From the NCBI GenBank assembly GCA_023389895.1, contig JAEWDX010000075.1:1-32109 (forward strand): DNA of 32,109 nucleotides, in the 5' to 3' direction. The notes below the pieces were generated by a model. That model saw only the letters and a list, made by a program, of their open reading frames with translations. It did not search any database and was not told where the DNA came from. Source of the stretch: Bacillota bacterium. GTDB lineage: Bacteria > Bacillota > Bacilli > Bacillales > Cytobacillaceae. Shown here piece after piece: positions 15,984-23,523 of this stretch. Numbering within the stretch: position 1 is the first letter of the stretch; every line of letters begins with the position of its first letter. The position numbers were made by a program, and so were the translations under genes.

Positions 15984-16841
15984 ATGATTAAATGTATTGC
16001 GATTGATATGGATGGTACGTTATTAACGGCTGCACAGAAAGTAACGGAGGAAAACATTGCCGCGATTAAACTGGCACAATCACAAGGGGTAGAAGTTGTG
16101 ATTGCAACAGGTCGTTCTTACCAGGAAGCCTATTTTGTTCTAGCTGGTACTGGAATTGATTGTCCGATGATTTGTGTGAATGGAGCAGAAGTACGCAATA
16201 TAAAGAAGGAAATTATTGCAGAAAATCCATTAAATAAAACTGCTGTTAAAGCGGCCATTGAGATTTTGCAGCGAAATGATGTTTATTTCGAAGTTTATAC
16301 GAATAATGGATCGTATACGATTGATGAGGAGAAGGCAGTTTCAGTTATTGTTGATATCGTCCTAAGCGCTAATCCAGAAATGGATGCGAAAGAGGTTGAG
16401 ACTGCAGCTAGAATCCGGGTTACAAAAGGGCTTGTAAAGAAAATTTCCGATTATGAAGCTATTATTCAAGATGAGGAACACAAAGTTTATAAGCTATTAG
16501 CTTTTTCCTTTGTCGAAGATAAGCTGAGAAGTGCAGAGAAAGAATTGCATACAGTAGCGAGCTTGGCAGTTACAACATCGGCAAAGTCAAATCTTGAAGT
16601 AACCGCAAAGGACGCTCAAAAAGGGAATGCCCTTGAGAAATATGTAAAAGAAAGCGGCATTAGTTTACAAGAAACGATGGCGATTGGTGATAATCATAAT
16701 GATGTATCGATGTTCCAAATTGTTGGCAGGGCTGTGGCCATGGGGAATGCGAGTGCCGAAATTAAAGCGCAATGTGATGCTGTTACGCTAACGAATGAGG
16801 AGAGCGGTGTTGCCAAGGCGATACTAGAAGTGCTGAAGTAA
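15984..16841 (+). CDS. Cof-type HAD-IIB sugar/flavin phosphatase
   Basis: A 285-residue cytoplasmic phosphatase of the haloacid dehalogenase superfamily, Cof subfamily. Motif I is DMDGTLL (8-14) with Asp8 as nucleophile and Asp10 as acid/base. Motif II is VVIATGRSY (about 35-43). Motif III includes the late Lys (KGNALEKYV, about 213-221). Motif IV is GDNHNDVSMF (about 234-243), which binds magnesium. The cap domain fills the region between motifs II and III, as in type IIB. AAGGAG precedes the ATG. Such enzymes often act on FMN, sugar phosphates or pyridoxal phosphate; the substrate cannot be told from sequence. Confidence 0.9.
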   Translation: MIKCIAIDMDGTLLTAAQKVTEENIAAIKLAQSQGVEVVIATGRSYQEAYFVLAGTGIDCPMICVNGAEVRNIKKEIIAENPLNKTAVKAAIEILQRNDVYFEVYTNNGSYTIDEEKAVSVIVDIVLSANPEMDAKEVETAARIRVTKGLVKKISDYEAIIQDEEHKVYKLLAFSFVEDKLRSAEKELHTVASLAVTTSAKSNLEVTAKDAQKGNALEKYVKESGISLQETMAIGDNHNDVSMFQIVGRAVAMGNASAEIKAQCDAVTLTNEESGVAKAILEVLK

Positions 16842-16892
16842 GAATGAATGAACTAGATCTTTTTTAAAGCTGGTAGGGGTAGGAGGGATGGA

Positions 16893-17981
16893 ATGAGGCG
16901 CAGTGCTTTATTATTGTTCGTTACACTGGTGGCGGCAATAGCAGGCTGTTCGAATGATGAACGAAATCTACCTTTGAAGGAAGAGGCTAGTAACAATGCA
17001 ATTAAGCCTGAAGTAATCGCTGAAGAGCTTCAAATTCCGTGGTCAATTGCTAAAAGTGGAAAGGACTTTTACATTTCAGAGCGAACTGGAAGTATAATGC
17101 GGATCGGAGCTGGAGAAAGGGAAAGACAGGGAGTTATTTTGGCAAAAAATTTATCTTCTGCCGCTGAAGCGGGCTTGCTTGGCTTCGTGCTCGCCCCTGA
17201 TTTTGCGCAGTCGAATGAAGCTTTCGCTTATTATACTTATGATGAAGAGGGGGATCCTAATAATCGCATTGTGCGGCTAAGGCTTGAAAATGGACAGTGG
17301 AATGAAATAGCTATTTTGCTCGATCGGATTCCTAGTGGAACGTTTCATCATGGCGGTCGGCTTGCCATTGGCCCTGATGGAAAGCTATATGCGACTACAG
17401 GTGATGCTTCATCCAATCCTGAAATTGCCCAAGATCTAAATTCTTTGGGAGGCAAAATTTTACGAATGAATTTGGATGGAACGATTCCAGAGGATAATCC
17501 TCTTCCTCAGTCTTATGTGTATAGCTACGGTCATCGTAATCCTCAAGGTCTCACTTGGCTGGCAGATGAGACGATGTATGCTAGTGAACATGGTCCTGCG
17601 GCGAATGACGAGCTGAATCAAATTATTGCTGGTCATAATTATGGCTGGCCGATTATTGAAGGAAACGAGGAAAAGGCAGGGATGGAAACACCATTATTTA
17701 CTTCGGGTAGTGAAACGACATGGGCACCCTCCGGAATCGTTAATTATAATGGCAAGCTTTATGCCGCGACATTAAGAGGGAATGCGATTAGAGAATTTGA
17801 TTTGCAATCTAGCCAAACGAATGAAGTTTTAACGGGTATAGGAAGAATTCGTGATGTCTTCATCAACGATGATTTTCTATATTTTATTACTAATAATACT
17901 GACGGTCGCGGAACCCCGAAAGCAGGAGATGACAGGCTATACAGAGTGCGACTTTCGGCGTTGTTGGAAACAGACAAGTAA
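16893..17981 (+). CDS. Lipoprotein, PQQ-type sugar dehydrogenase (soluble GDH/YliI-like) family
   Basis: A 362-residue exported lipoprotein. MRRSALLLFVTLVAAIAGC is a signal peptide with lipobox AIAGC, so Cys19 should be lipid-modified and the protein anchored outside the membrane. The rest is a beta-propeller of the glucose/sorbosone dehydrogenase family: IPSGTFHHGGRLAIGPDGKL (about 147-166) holds the catalytic His region, YATTGDASS follows, then YSYGHRNPQG and ASEHGPAANDELN, both cofactor/metal-binding segments in the family. Oxidation of an aldose with PQQ is the family role. The window contains no PQQ synthesis genes, so the cofactor would have to come from elsewhere, or the protein may be non-enzymatic. 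Confidence 0.87.
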   Translation: MRRSALLLFVTLVAAIAGCSNDERNLPLKEEASNNAIKPEVIAEELQIPWSIAKSGKDFYISERTGSIMRIGAGERERQGVILAKNLSSAAEAGLLGFVLAPDFAQSNEAFAYYTYDEEGDPNNRIVRLRLENGQWNEIAILLDRIPSGTFHHGGRLAIGPDGKLYATTGDASSNPEIAQDLNSLGGKILRMNLDGTIPEDNPLPQSYVYSYGHRNPQGLTWLADETMYASEHGPAANDELNQIIAGHNYGWPIIEGNEEKAGMETPLFTSGSETTWAPSGIVNYNGKLYAATLRGNAIREFDLQSSQTNEVLTGIGRIRDVFINDDFLYFITNNTDGRGTPKAGDDRLYRVRLSALLETDK

Positions 17982-18080
17982 TGAGCGAAATAATAAAATA
18001 ATGCAACTCGTTCCTATAGATAAGATACCTTAACAAGTAAGGGGTAGTCGGATAAGTGGGTATCAGCCCGAAAACTAAGT

Positions 18081-18111
18081 AAGGGACTTTCCGCTAAGTA
18101 GGCAGTCCCTT
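18081..18111 (+). terminator. Possible stem-loop after the sugar dehydrogenase gene
   Basis: AAGGGACT and AGTCCCTT form an 8-bp stem with a 15-base loop. There is no T-run after it, only TCTCCC, so termination efficiency is uncertain. Confidence 0.45.
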
Positions 18112-18151
18112 CTCCCAACTTTGAGTTCCTTTTAATCATTTTTAGAGGATG

Positions 18152-18300
18152 GCTACATTTTTGTTCAAACTCATTAAAAATAATTGCTTTAATCTTTTTT
18201 TGTGCTACTTATCTGCTCGAGCTCTCCAAAAGTGACTTTAATTTTCTCCATGCTATTTTTCTGCTCGAGCTTTGGAAAAATCCTTTAGTCTAAATTCATC
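18152..18300 (+). repeat. Degenerate tandem repeat, 48-52 bp unit, three copies
   Basis: Units begin at 18152 (52 bp), 18204 (48 bp) and 18252 (about 49 bp), each starting GCTA-C/T-TT. The second and third share CTGCTCGAGCT, while the first is strongly diverged. It fills the rest of the convergent gap between the sugar dehydrogenase and TetR genes. Confidence 0.6.
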
Positions 18301-18311
18301 TAATCGTTTCG

Positions 18312-18956
18312 TTAACGTGGCACTAAGCCGTGCATGATGAATTGGATGGTTAATTCGCTTTCTTTCTCATCATCCCAGTCCGCTTCAGGTACAAGCAAGT
18401 ATCTTGCAAGTAAGTAGCCAAACAGGACTGAAAACGTCATTCTCACAATACTATAAGGCGGAATATCGATAATTTGCCCTTTTTCCTGATAATAAATAAC
18501 TAATTTTTGATAGCGTTCAAATATTTTCTTAGCAATGTTTTCTTTAAATTCTTCTTTTAGCTCGGGGTGAAAAGGGATTTCTTGAATGAGAATTTTGAAG
18601 AGAGCCATATTTTTTTGTAAAAAGGTAATGCGATTGTGCAACATCGCTCTAAGAAAATCCTCGAAATGGTCGTAATTATGATCAAGCACCTTATATAAAT
18701 CTTTTATGATAAAGGGAGCCATTATTTTGCTTAATAAGGGTGCGACAATATTAAGGAGTAGATCCTTTTTTGTTTTGTAATGTCTGAAGATTGTGCCTTC
18801 TGCTACTCCGGCTTTTTTGGCAATTTCGCTAGTAGAAGTAGCTGCATACCCTTTTTCTGAAAAGGATTCAATTGCAGCTAATATGATACTTCTTTGCTTA
18901 TCGGTTATTCCTTCTTCCTCCATAATCTGATGCATGAATGAATCTTGGTCTGACAT
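18312..18956 (-). CDS. TetR-family repressor of the adjacent ABC exporter
   Basis: A 214-residue regulator. The helix-turn-helix lies at about 20-65 (IILAAIESFSEKGYAATSTS, EIAKKAGVAEGTIFRHYKTK), followed by an all-helical ligand domain. A TTG at 18980 would lengthen it, but it has no ribosome site. AAAGGAG lies 12 bases before the ATG at 18956, slightly far but the best available. It is the last gene of a three-gene minus-strand operon, 38 bases after the permease. The operon promoter is flanked by two copies of a TGAGT-N4-ACTCA palindrome, the probable binding sites, so the regulator likely represses its own operon. The ligand is unknown. Confidence 0.88.
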   Translation of the reverse strand: MSDQDSFMHQIMEEEGITDKQRSIILAAIESFSEKGYAATSTSEIAKKAGVAEGTIFRHYKTKKDLLLNIVAPLLSKIMAPFIIKDLYKVLDHNYDHFEDFLRAMLHNRITFLQKNMALFKILIQEIPFHPELKEEFKENIAKKIFERYQKLVIYYQEKGQIIDIPPYSIVRMTFSVLFGYLLARYLLVPEADWDDEKESELTIQFIMHGLVPR

Positions 18957-18994
18957 TGTAAATTTAAGCTCCTTTAACAAGTTTATTAATCTTC

Positions 18995-20023
18995 TTATAT
19001 TTTTCGGTATTTTCTTAAGGCAGCAATATTAAGCATCATAAAAAGTAAAGAAAATCCAGCTAATACGAGCAAGTCTTTGTAGATCATATCCCAGCCAAAT
19101 CCTCTAACCATCACATTCCTTAAGGCATCACTTGCGTAATAGAGTGGGGTTAATGGACCAATCCAGCTTAACCATTCGGAAATCGTTTCAAGATTAAAGA
19201 GTCCAGAAAAGAAAACTTGTGGGACAACGACGAGTGGAATAAACTGAACCATTTGCAATTCATTATTAGCAAAAGACGATAACAGCGTGCCTAATGTTAA
19301 GGCAGTTAATGAAACAAACAATGTGATGAGCATAACATAGCCAAATGATCCTTCCATTAGCATACCTAATACGTAGATGGAGTACCAAGCAATAATGGCT
19401 GCTTGAATCACAGTAAAGATTCCAAACCCAATGATATAGCCCGTAACAATTTCCCATTTTCTAAGTGGGCTCGATAATAGTCTCTCTAGTGTACCTGTCG
19501 TTCTTTCTCGTAAAAATGATACACCAGCGATGAGAAAAACAAAGAAGAAAATGAAAAATCCGAGCAAAACAGGACCAAAATAATCAAATTGCCCCATATC
19601 ACTGGAGCCATATACATAGTTTACTTCGATCTCCTTTAATGGACTATTTTGTTGTAAAGAACTTAAAGCCGTCTGTATCCATCTCATAACAGAACCATTT
19701 ACACTTGGATCACTACCTTCAAGCATAATGGATGGGGTCATATTGTCAAATCGTAAATAACCATCTAACTTTCTTTCGAATAAATCTTTTTCTGCTAGTT
19801 CAATCGAATCATAATGTTTTATTTTGGCATTTTCAAAATTCAATTGATTTTGAATCGGTTCAGGGATATTCACTAGCCCAATTTTCGGTGTGTATTCGTC
19901 ACCGTCAAATACAAGATAAAGCATAGATAAGACAAGTATGGGTGCAAAGATGAGTAATGCCATTGTTCTTTTATCACGTGTAATTTGTCTGAGGATTCGA
20001 ATGACGAGCGCTTTAATTCGCAT
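18995..20023 (-). CDS. ABC-2 family permease with external domain
   Basis: A 342-residue membrane protein. One N-terminal helix (about 23-42) is followed by an extracellular domain of about 110 residues, then five helices from about 160 onward. This is the ABC2_membrane_3 / YhiH-like layout. TTGTLERLLSSPLRKWEIVT, the typical loop after the second helix, is present. The start is the ATG at 20023, 4 bases after the ATGGAGGTGCT ribosome site. It overlaps the last 11 bases of the ATPase gene, so expression is coupled. It forms the channel of an exporter with the ATPase; the substrate is unknown, and drug export is the usual role beside a TetR gene. Confidence 0.88.
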   Translation of the reverse strand: MRIKALVIRILRQITRDKRTMALLIFAPILVLSMLYLVFDGDEYTPKIGLVNIPEPIQNQLNFENAKIKHYDSIELAEKDLFERKLDGYLRFDNMTPSIMLEGSDPSVNGSVMRWIQTALSSLQQNSPLKEIEVNYVYGSSDMGQFDYFGPVLLGFFIFFFVFLIAGVSFLRERTTGTLERLLSSPLRKWEIVTGYIIGFGIFTVIQAAIIAWYSIYVLGMLMEGSFGYVMLITLFVSLTALTLGTLLSSFANNELQMVQFIPLVVVPQVFFSGLFNLETISEWLSWIGPLTPLYYASDALRNVMVRGFGWDMIYKDLLVLAGFSLLFMMLNIAALRKYRKI

Positions 20024-20750
20024 GGATAGCACCTCCATAAATTAGGAATGCCCCTTCTATCGTAGTGGATGCTGTGTTTTTCTTCAATTCATCAGGGGTA
20101 CCGACCGCGATGAGCCTGCCATCTCGAATCAAGCCAAGTCGGTCACATTTCTCCGCTTCATCCATTACATGAGTTGTTACGATAATCGTTGTTCCAGCAG
20201 TTTTCAATTGATGGAATGCAGCCCAAATGCTTTTCCTTAAAACAGGATCAATCCCAACGGTTGGCTCGTCAAGAATAAGAAGCTTAGGCTGATGTAAGAG
20301 AGCTATCGCTAAGGAGAGCCGCCTTTTCATCCCACCAGAGTAGTTCGATACGATTTTTTTTATATCATCTGATAAGGAGACTGTTTCCATTACCTCGTCA
20401 ATTCGTTTTTTTCTTTCTTTTCCTTTTAGGCCGTAAAGAGCTGCAAAGAATTCAAGATTTTCTTTAGCGGAAAGCTCTTCATATAGAGCATCCGACTGTG
20501 CCATATAGCCGATTTTTTCAATAATTTTAAGGCTAGGCATTCTTTTTTGAAAAATATAATTTTCCCCACTTGTTGGGATATCTAAACCAACAAGCTGCTT
20601 GACTAATGTTGTCTTTCCTGCACCGGATGGACCTAAGAGGCCAAAAATTTCCCCATGGGCAATGTCTAAATCGATATTTGTCAATACAAGCTGCTTACCG
20701 AAAGCTTTACTAATATTTTGACAAGAAACAATTGGTTGATTGTTTTCCAT
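20013..20750 (-). CDS. ABC exporter ATPase
   Basis: A 245-residue ATPase with Walker A GPSGAGKTT (about 39-47), signature YSGGMKRRLSLAIALL (about 138-153), Walker B LLILDEPTVGIDP (about 157-169) and H-loop TTHVMDEAEKCD. It is a short CcmA/NodI-type ATPase with no C-terminal extension. The start at 20750 is set by GAGGTG 6 bases upstream; an earlier GTG lies inside the ribosome site. It is the first gene of the operon ATPase-permease-TetR. Confidence 0.9.
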   Translation of the reverse strand: MENNQPIVSCQNISKAFGKQLVLTNIDLDIAHGEIFGLLGPSGAGKTTLVKQLVGLDIPTSGENYIFQKRMPSLKIIEKIGYMAQSDALYEELSAKENLEFFAALYGLKGKERKKRIDEVMETVSLSDDIKKIVSNYSGGMKRRLSLAIALLHQPKLLILDEPTVGIDPVLRKSIWAAFHQLKTAGTTIIVTTHVMDEAEKCDRLGLIRDGRLIAVGTPDELKKNTASTTIEGAFLIYGGAIHAN

Positions 20751-20774
20751 AAAATTCACCTCAATTCATAAAAG

Positions 20775-20788
20775 TGAGTAATCACTCA
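20775..20788. promoter_or_regulatory. Probable TetR operator 1
   Basis: TGAGTAATCACTCA, with 5-bp palindromic arms TGAGT/ACTCA, lies directly downstream of the -10 box of the ABC/TetR operon, overlapping the transcript start. Confidence 0.65.
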
Positions 20789-20790
20789 TT

Positions 20791-20819
20791 ATAATACAAC
20801 AGGAAAGTGGATATGTAAA
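20791..20819 (-). promoter_or_regulatory. Sigma-A promoter of the ABC/TetR operon
   Basis: Minus strand TTTACA (20819-20814) and TATTAT (20796-20791) with an exact 17-base spacer. It is bracketed by the two operator copies. Confidence 0.7.
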
Positions 20820-20820
20820 G

Positions 20821-20834
20821 TGAGTAGTCACTCA
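20821..20834. promoter_or_regulatory. Probable TetR operator 2
   Basis: TGAGTAGTCACTCA has the same arms as operator 1 and lies 46 bp away from it, directly upstream of the -35 box. Confidence 0.65.
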
Positions 20835-20976
20835 TTGGTTTAAATTTGAATATGTGATCGTGTCATCTATTCAATAGGCGGCTTGTCAAATGTGCGAAAT
20901 ATGTCACATGCAATAATGAAAAGCTCCGTTAATATATTACATAGGATAGGATCACTTCAGAAAGGAGGAGAAGGGC

Positions 20977-21699
20977 ATGAATAGTCTAAATGAAGCACAG
21001 CAACCAAATGTAGATGAGTTTTTAAATCAAATTGATATATTTAAAAGTCTTCCAGCGCAATCCGTTCAGCTAGTTGATAAGCGGATTATGAGGAAAGCGT
21101 ATAAAAAAGGTGAACGTGTTATTTCTGAGTATGAAAAGGCTCAAGGTGTCTTCTTTGTTCATTCCGGTATTGTGAAACTAACGAAACAAGATGATGAGGG
21201 AAATGAAATTATTACATGCATGAAAAAGAAAGGCGAAATTTTTGCAGAGGCTTGTCTCTTTAATGAACCTGATATGTGTTATCCTGCAACCGCTACAATG
21301 CTTCAGGACGGTGAACTGTATTTTTTATATACAGAGGATTTGGAGGAGGAGTTAATGCTATCACCTGAAATGTCTGTCCAAATTATTCGGTATATGAGCG
21401 TTCAATTAAGAGATTTAACTTCAATTATGAGGGATATTGCACTTCTTGACGTCTATATGAAAACAATTAGAACGTTAGAGCGTCTTGCAGAGAAATTTGG
21501 TGCGAGTCACTGTAATAAAATGTTTATTGAACTACCGATAACAGTTCAAGAGTTTTCTACAATGATCGGAACATCGCGCGAAAGTGTAAGTAGAGTCTTT
21601 TCTAAGCTGAAAAAGGATGGAATAATCGATATAAAAAGCAAAAAAATCGTCATCAACGATTGGTGTAGATTTTGCTCACTTTTCCACCAGAAATTATAG
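20977..21699 (+). CDS. Crp/Fnr-family transcriptional regulator with C-terminal CxxC
   Basis: A 240-residue regulator. Residues about 20-140 form the cyclic-nucleotide-like beta-barrel (GERVISEYEKAQGVFFVHSG), about 140-165 the dimer helix, and about 185-225 the winged helix with recognition segment TSRESVSRVFSKLKKDGII. The protein ends NDWCRFCSLFHQKL, so Cys230 and Cys233 form a CxxC close to where B. subtilis Fnr carries its C-terminal iron-sulfur cysteines. The third C-terminal Cys and an N-terminal Cys are missing; other Cys are inside the barrel. It may sense redox or metal, or the pair may be irrelevant. GGAGG lies 8 bases before the ATG. It is divergent from the ABC/TetR operon and ends in a strong terminator. 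Confidence 0.85.
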   Translation: MNSLNEAQQPNVDEFLNQIDIFKSLPAQSVQLVDKRIMRKAYKKGERVISEYEKAQGVFFVHSGIVKLTKQDDEGNEIITCMKKKGEIFAEACLFNEPDMCYPATATMLQDGELYFLYTEDLEEELMLSPEMSVQIIRYMSVQLRDLTSIMRDIALLDVYMKTIRTLERLAEKFGASHCNKMFIELPITVQEFSTMIGTSRESVSRVFSKLKKDGIIDIKSKKIVINDWCRFCSLFHQKL

Positions 21700-21703
21700 G
21701 CTC

Positions 21704-21744
21704 AAAAACAGAATTCGAGTGCAGGAATTCTGTTTTTCCTTTTT
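21704..21744 (+). terminator. Strong intrinsic terminator after the Crp/Fnr gene
   Basis: AAAAACAGAATTC and GAATTCTGTTTTT form a perfect 13-bp stem with an 8-base loop, followed by CCTTTTT. Confidence 0.85.
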
Positions 21745-21870
21745 AATAGAGACATGTACTTAGGCCATTATTCCACATTAGTTGTCTTTAGTGTTTTAAG
21801 CTAGTCTATATAAAACGTTTTCATATATAATGAATTTCATAGAAACGTGTTAAGGGATGGAGGGATGATC

Positions 21871-22329
21871 ATGGTGGATTTTCGGGAGAGTGCTATCATT
21901 CACAAACCAATTAAGGAAGTATTCCAGTATATTTCTCGGATGGAAAATGTGTCTGAGCTTATGCCCAATGTCGTTAAAATGGAAAAAATCACCCCGGGAG
22001 AACTTAGAAAAGGAACGAAATTTATTGAGACGCGATCCGTACGTGGAAAAGAAATTAAGGCTGATGTTGAACTTCTTGAGTTTGAAGAAGATAAGTTATT
22101 CACGACACGAAGTAATTCCAATGGATTAATCACGGAATATCATTATAAGTTCTATGAGATTGAGGAGGGGACACAAGCTGAATTTGAAGCATTTGTTAAG
22201 ACGACTGGCTTAAGAATGAAGTTAACGAAGCGATTTATCGTCAAGATGATGCAGCGAGAGGATGGCTATCAGCTTCAATATTTAAAGGAAATGCTAGAAG
22301 AGAAGGAACAGGATCTAGAAGAGGACTGA
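21871..22329 (+). CDS. SRPBCC (START-like) superfamily protein
   Basis: A 152-residue single-domain protein. The opening FRESAIIHKPIKEVFQYISR fits strand 1 and the first helix of the polyketide cyclase/SRPBCC fold. VVKMEKITPGELRKGTKFIE and the closing long helix rich in Glu/Lys (YLKEMLEEKEQDLEED) also fit. These proteins form a deep hydrophobic pocket, but the ligand is not predictable. Several in-frame starts crowd together. ATG 21871 is chosen because GGAGGG is 6 bases upstream, while ATG 21865 touches it. It ends facing BshB2 across a shared terminator. Confidence 0.75.
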   Translation: MVDFRESAIIHKPIKEVFQYISRMENVSELMPNVVKMEKITPGELRKGTKFIETRSVRGKEIKADVELLEFEEDKLFTTRSNSNGLITEYHYKFYEIEEGTQAEFEAFVKTTGLRMKLTKRFIVKMMQREDGYQLQYLKEMLEEKEQDLEED

Positions 22330-22349
22330 TCCCTTATTCTACAATAATA

Positions 22350-22377
22350 AAGCAATCGGCACGATCACCGATTGCTT
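22350..22377. terminator. Bidirectional terminator between SRPBCC and BshB2 genes
   Basis: AAGCAATCGG and CCGATTGCTT form a 10-bp stem with an 8-base loop between convergent genes. Flanks are A-rich on one side and T/C-rich on the other. Confidence 0.7.
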
Positions 22378-22411
22378 CTATTCCAATCTCTTTCGTTTCC
22401 TTTTCTCATCT

Positions 22412-23077
22412 CTAAAACTTATACGTCCAAAAACGTTCATTATAAAAACGTGCAACGACTTCAGGATCTTTGTTTTCTAAATTTATTGCCATTTGACTAA
22501 CCATAAGCTGTGTTTGAGATTTATGAGCCTTTATGGCAGCAAGCTTGCGATCAGCAACGGCACTTACATCGTTCACAATATCAGCTTGACCGATTTCTTC
22601 CTCACAGTTATTTGAAAAAGCGACGCAATGAACTGTTGGTTGGCTATTAGCAGGCATTTCTCTAACTGCGCGAATAACAGCAGCCCCAGATGCATCATGG
22701 TCTGGATGAACAGAATAACCTGGATAAAAAGTGATGATTAAAGATGGATTTAATTCTTCAATAATGGAAGCGATATGGGCAGCTAGTTTAGCCTCATCTT
22801 CAAACTCCACCGTTTTATCACGATAGCCAAGCATTCTTAAATCCTTGATCCCAAGAACGTCTGCAGCATTCTGCAGCTCCTGTTTTCGAATATGTGATAA
22901 TGATTCCCTTGTTGCAAATGGAGGATTCCCCATATTTCGTCCCATTTCCCCTAATGTAAGACAGGCATAGGTAACAGGTGTTCCATTTTGTATATAGGAG
23001 GAAATTGTCCCTGAAACGCCAAATGCTTCATCATCAGGATGAGGGAAAACGACGAGGACGTGTCTTTCTATGTTCAT
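22412..23077 (-). CDS. bshB2: Bacillithiol biosynthesis deacetylase BshB2 (YojG)
   Basis: A 221-residue zinc-dependent LmbE-family deacetylase. It removes acetyl from N-acetylglucosaminyl-malate, the second step of bacillithiol synthesis, or acts on bacillithiol conjugates. HPDDE at 13-17 supplies two metal ligands and the catalytic Asp. HPDHD (124-128) supplies the remaining His. The TLGEMGRNMG segment follows the family. It lies 17 bases after yojF on the same strand, as in B. subtilis yojF-yojG. In B. subtilis a second enzyme, BshB1, overlaps in function, and none is seen in this window. Confidence 0.9.
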   Translation of the reverse strand: MNIERHVLVVFPHPDDEAFGVSGTISSYIQNGTPVTYACLTLGEMGRNMGNPPFATRESLSHIRKQELQNAADVLGIKDLRMLGYRDKTVEFEDEAKLAAHIASIIEELNPSLIITFYPGYSVHPDHDASGAAVIRAVREMPANSQPTVHCVAFSNNCEEEIGQADIVNDVSAVADRKLAAIKAHKSQTQLMVSQMAINLENKDPEVVARFYNERFWTYKF

Positions 23078-23094
23078 TTCATTATTCCCCTTTC

Positions 23095-23439
23095 TTAAAA
23101 TGGTTTCTCGCTAATTTGCAGGGCAACAGCAAGCCTGCCTTCATGATCATGACCAGCTAATAGTAAGCGATTATGTTTATCAACCTCGTAGTGGGTAACA
23201 CCTTCAGCGTAAACCCAGCCAAAGCTCATTTTCAGCCCAACACGATAGGGGCCGTTCCCTGTGATTTTTCCATGCTCATATTGCAGAAGCGCATTGCGAA
23301 TATAAGCACCTGAAGAGAAAAAGGATGTATCATAATGTGAAGCATATGCTCCGTTTGTTGTTTCTAAATGAATATAAACATCTTTATTAGCAAAACGGTC
23401 AATTTCCTTCTGTACTTGATCTTTCATAATAATTTCCAT
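23095..23439 (-). CDS. yojF: YojF family protein (DUF1806)
   Basis: A 114-residue protein of the YojF family, always found with bshB2 in Bacillaceae. It contains GPYRVGLKMSFGWVYAEGVT and ends ALQISEKPF, both family-like. No catalytic motif is visible, and the role is unknown, perhaps assisting BshB2. GAGAGGAGG is 6 bases before the ATG at 23439, so this start is preferred over the ATG four codons later. It is first in a two-gene unit with bshB2. Confidence 0.88.
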   Translation of the reverse strand: MEIIMKDQVQKEIDRFANKDVYIHLETTNGAYASHYDTSFFSSGAYIRNALLQYEHGKITGNGPYRVGLKMSFGWVYAEGVTHYEVDKHNRLLLAGHDHEGRLAVALQISEKPF

Positions 23440-23467
23440 TATGAGCCTCCTCTCAAGTTTAATAGTC

Positions 23468-23523
23468 TATTATTTACCTCGCATTAACGGGCTGGAAAAG
23501 CTCCCACTGATTGAAGTTTTACT
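23468..23523 (-). repeat. Dispersed intergenic repeat, copy B
   Basis: On the minus strand, directly after the pdxK stop, reads AGTAAAACTTCAATCAGTGG, then GAGCTTTTCCAGCCCGTTAA. It matches copy A at 150-205 over about 50 bases with few changes. Confidence 0.6.

Noticed and set aside
21812..21821. AAAACGTTTT, a possible cre before the SRPBCC gene
   Set aside because: Matches the CcpA consensus at only 12 of 14 positions, with both first bases wrong; not enough to call.
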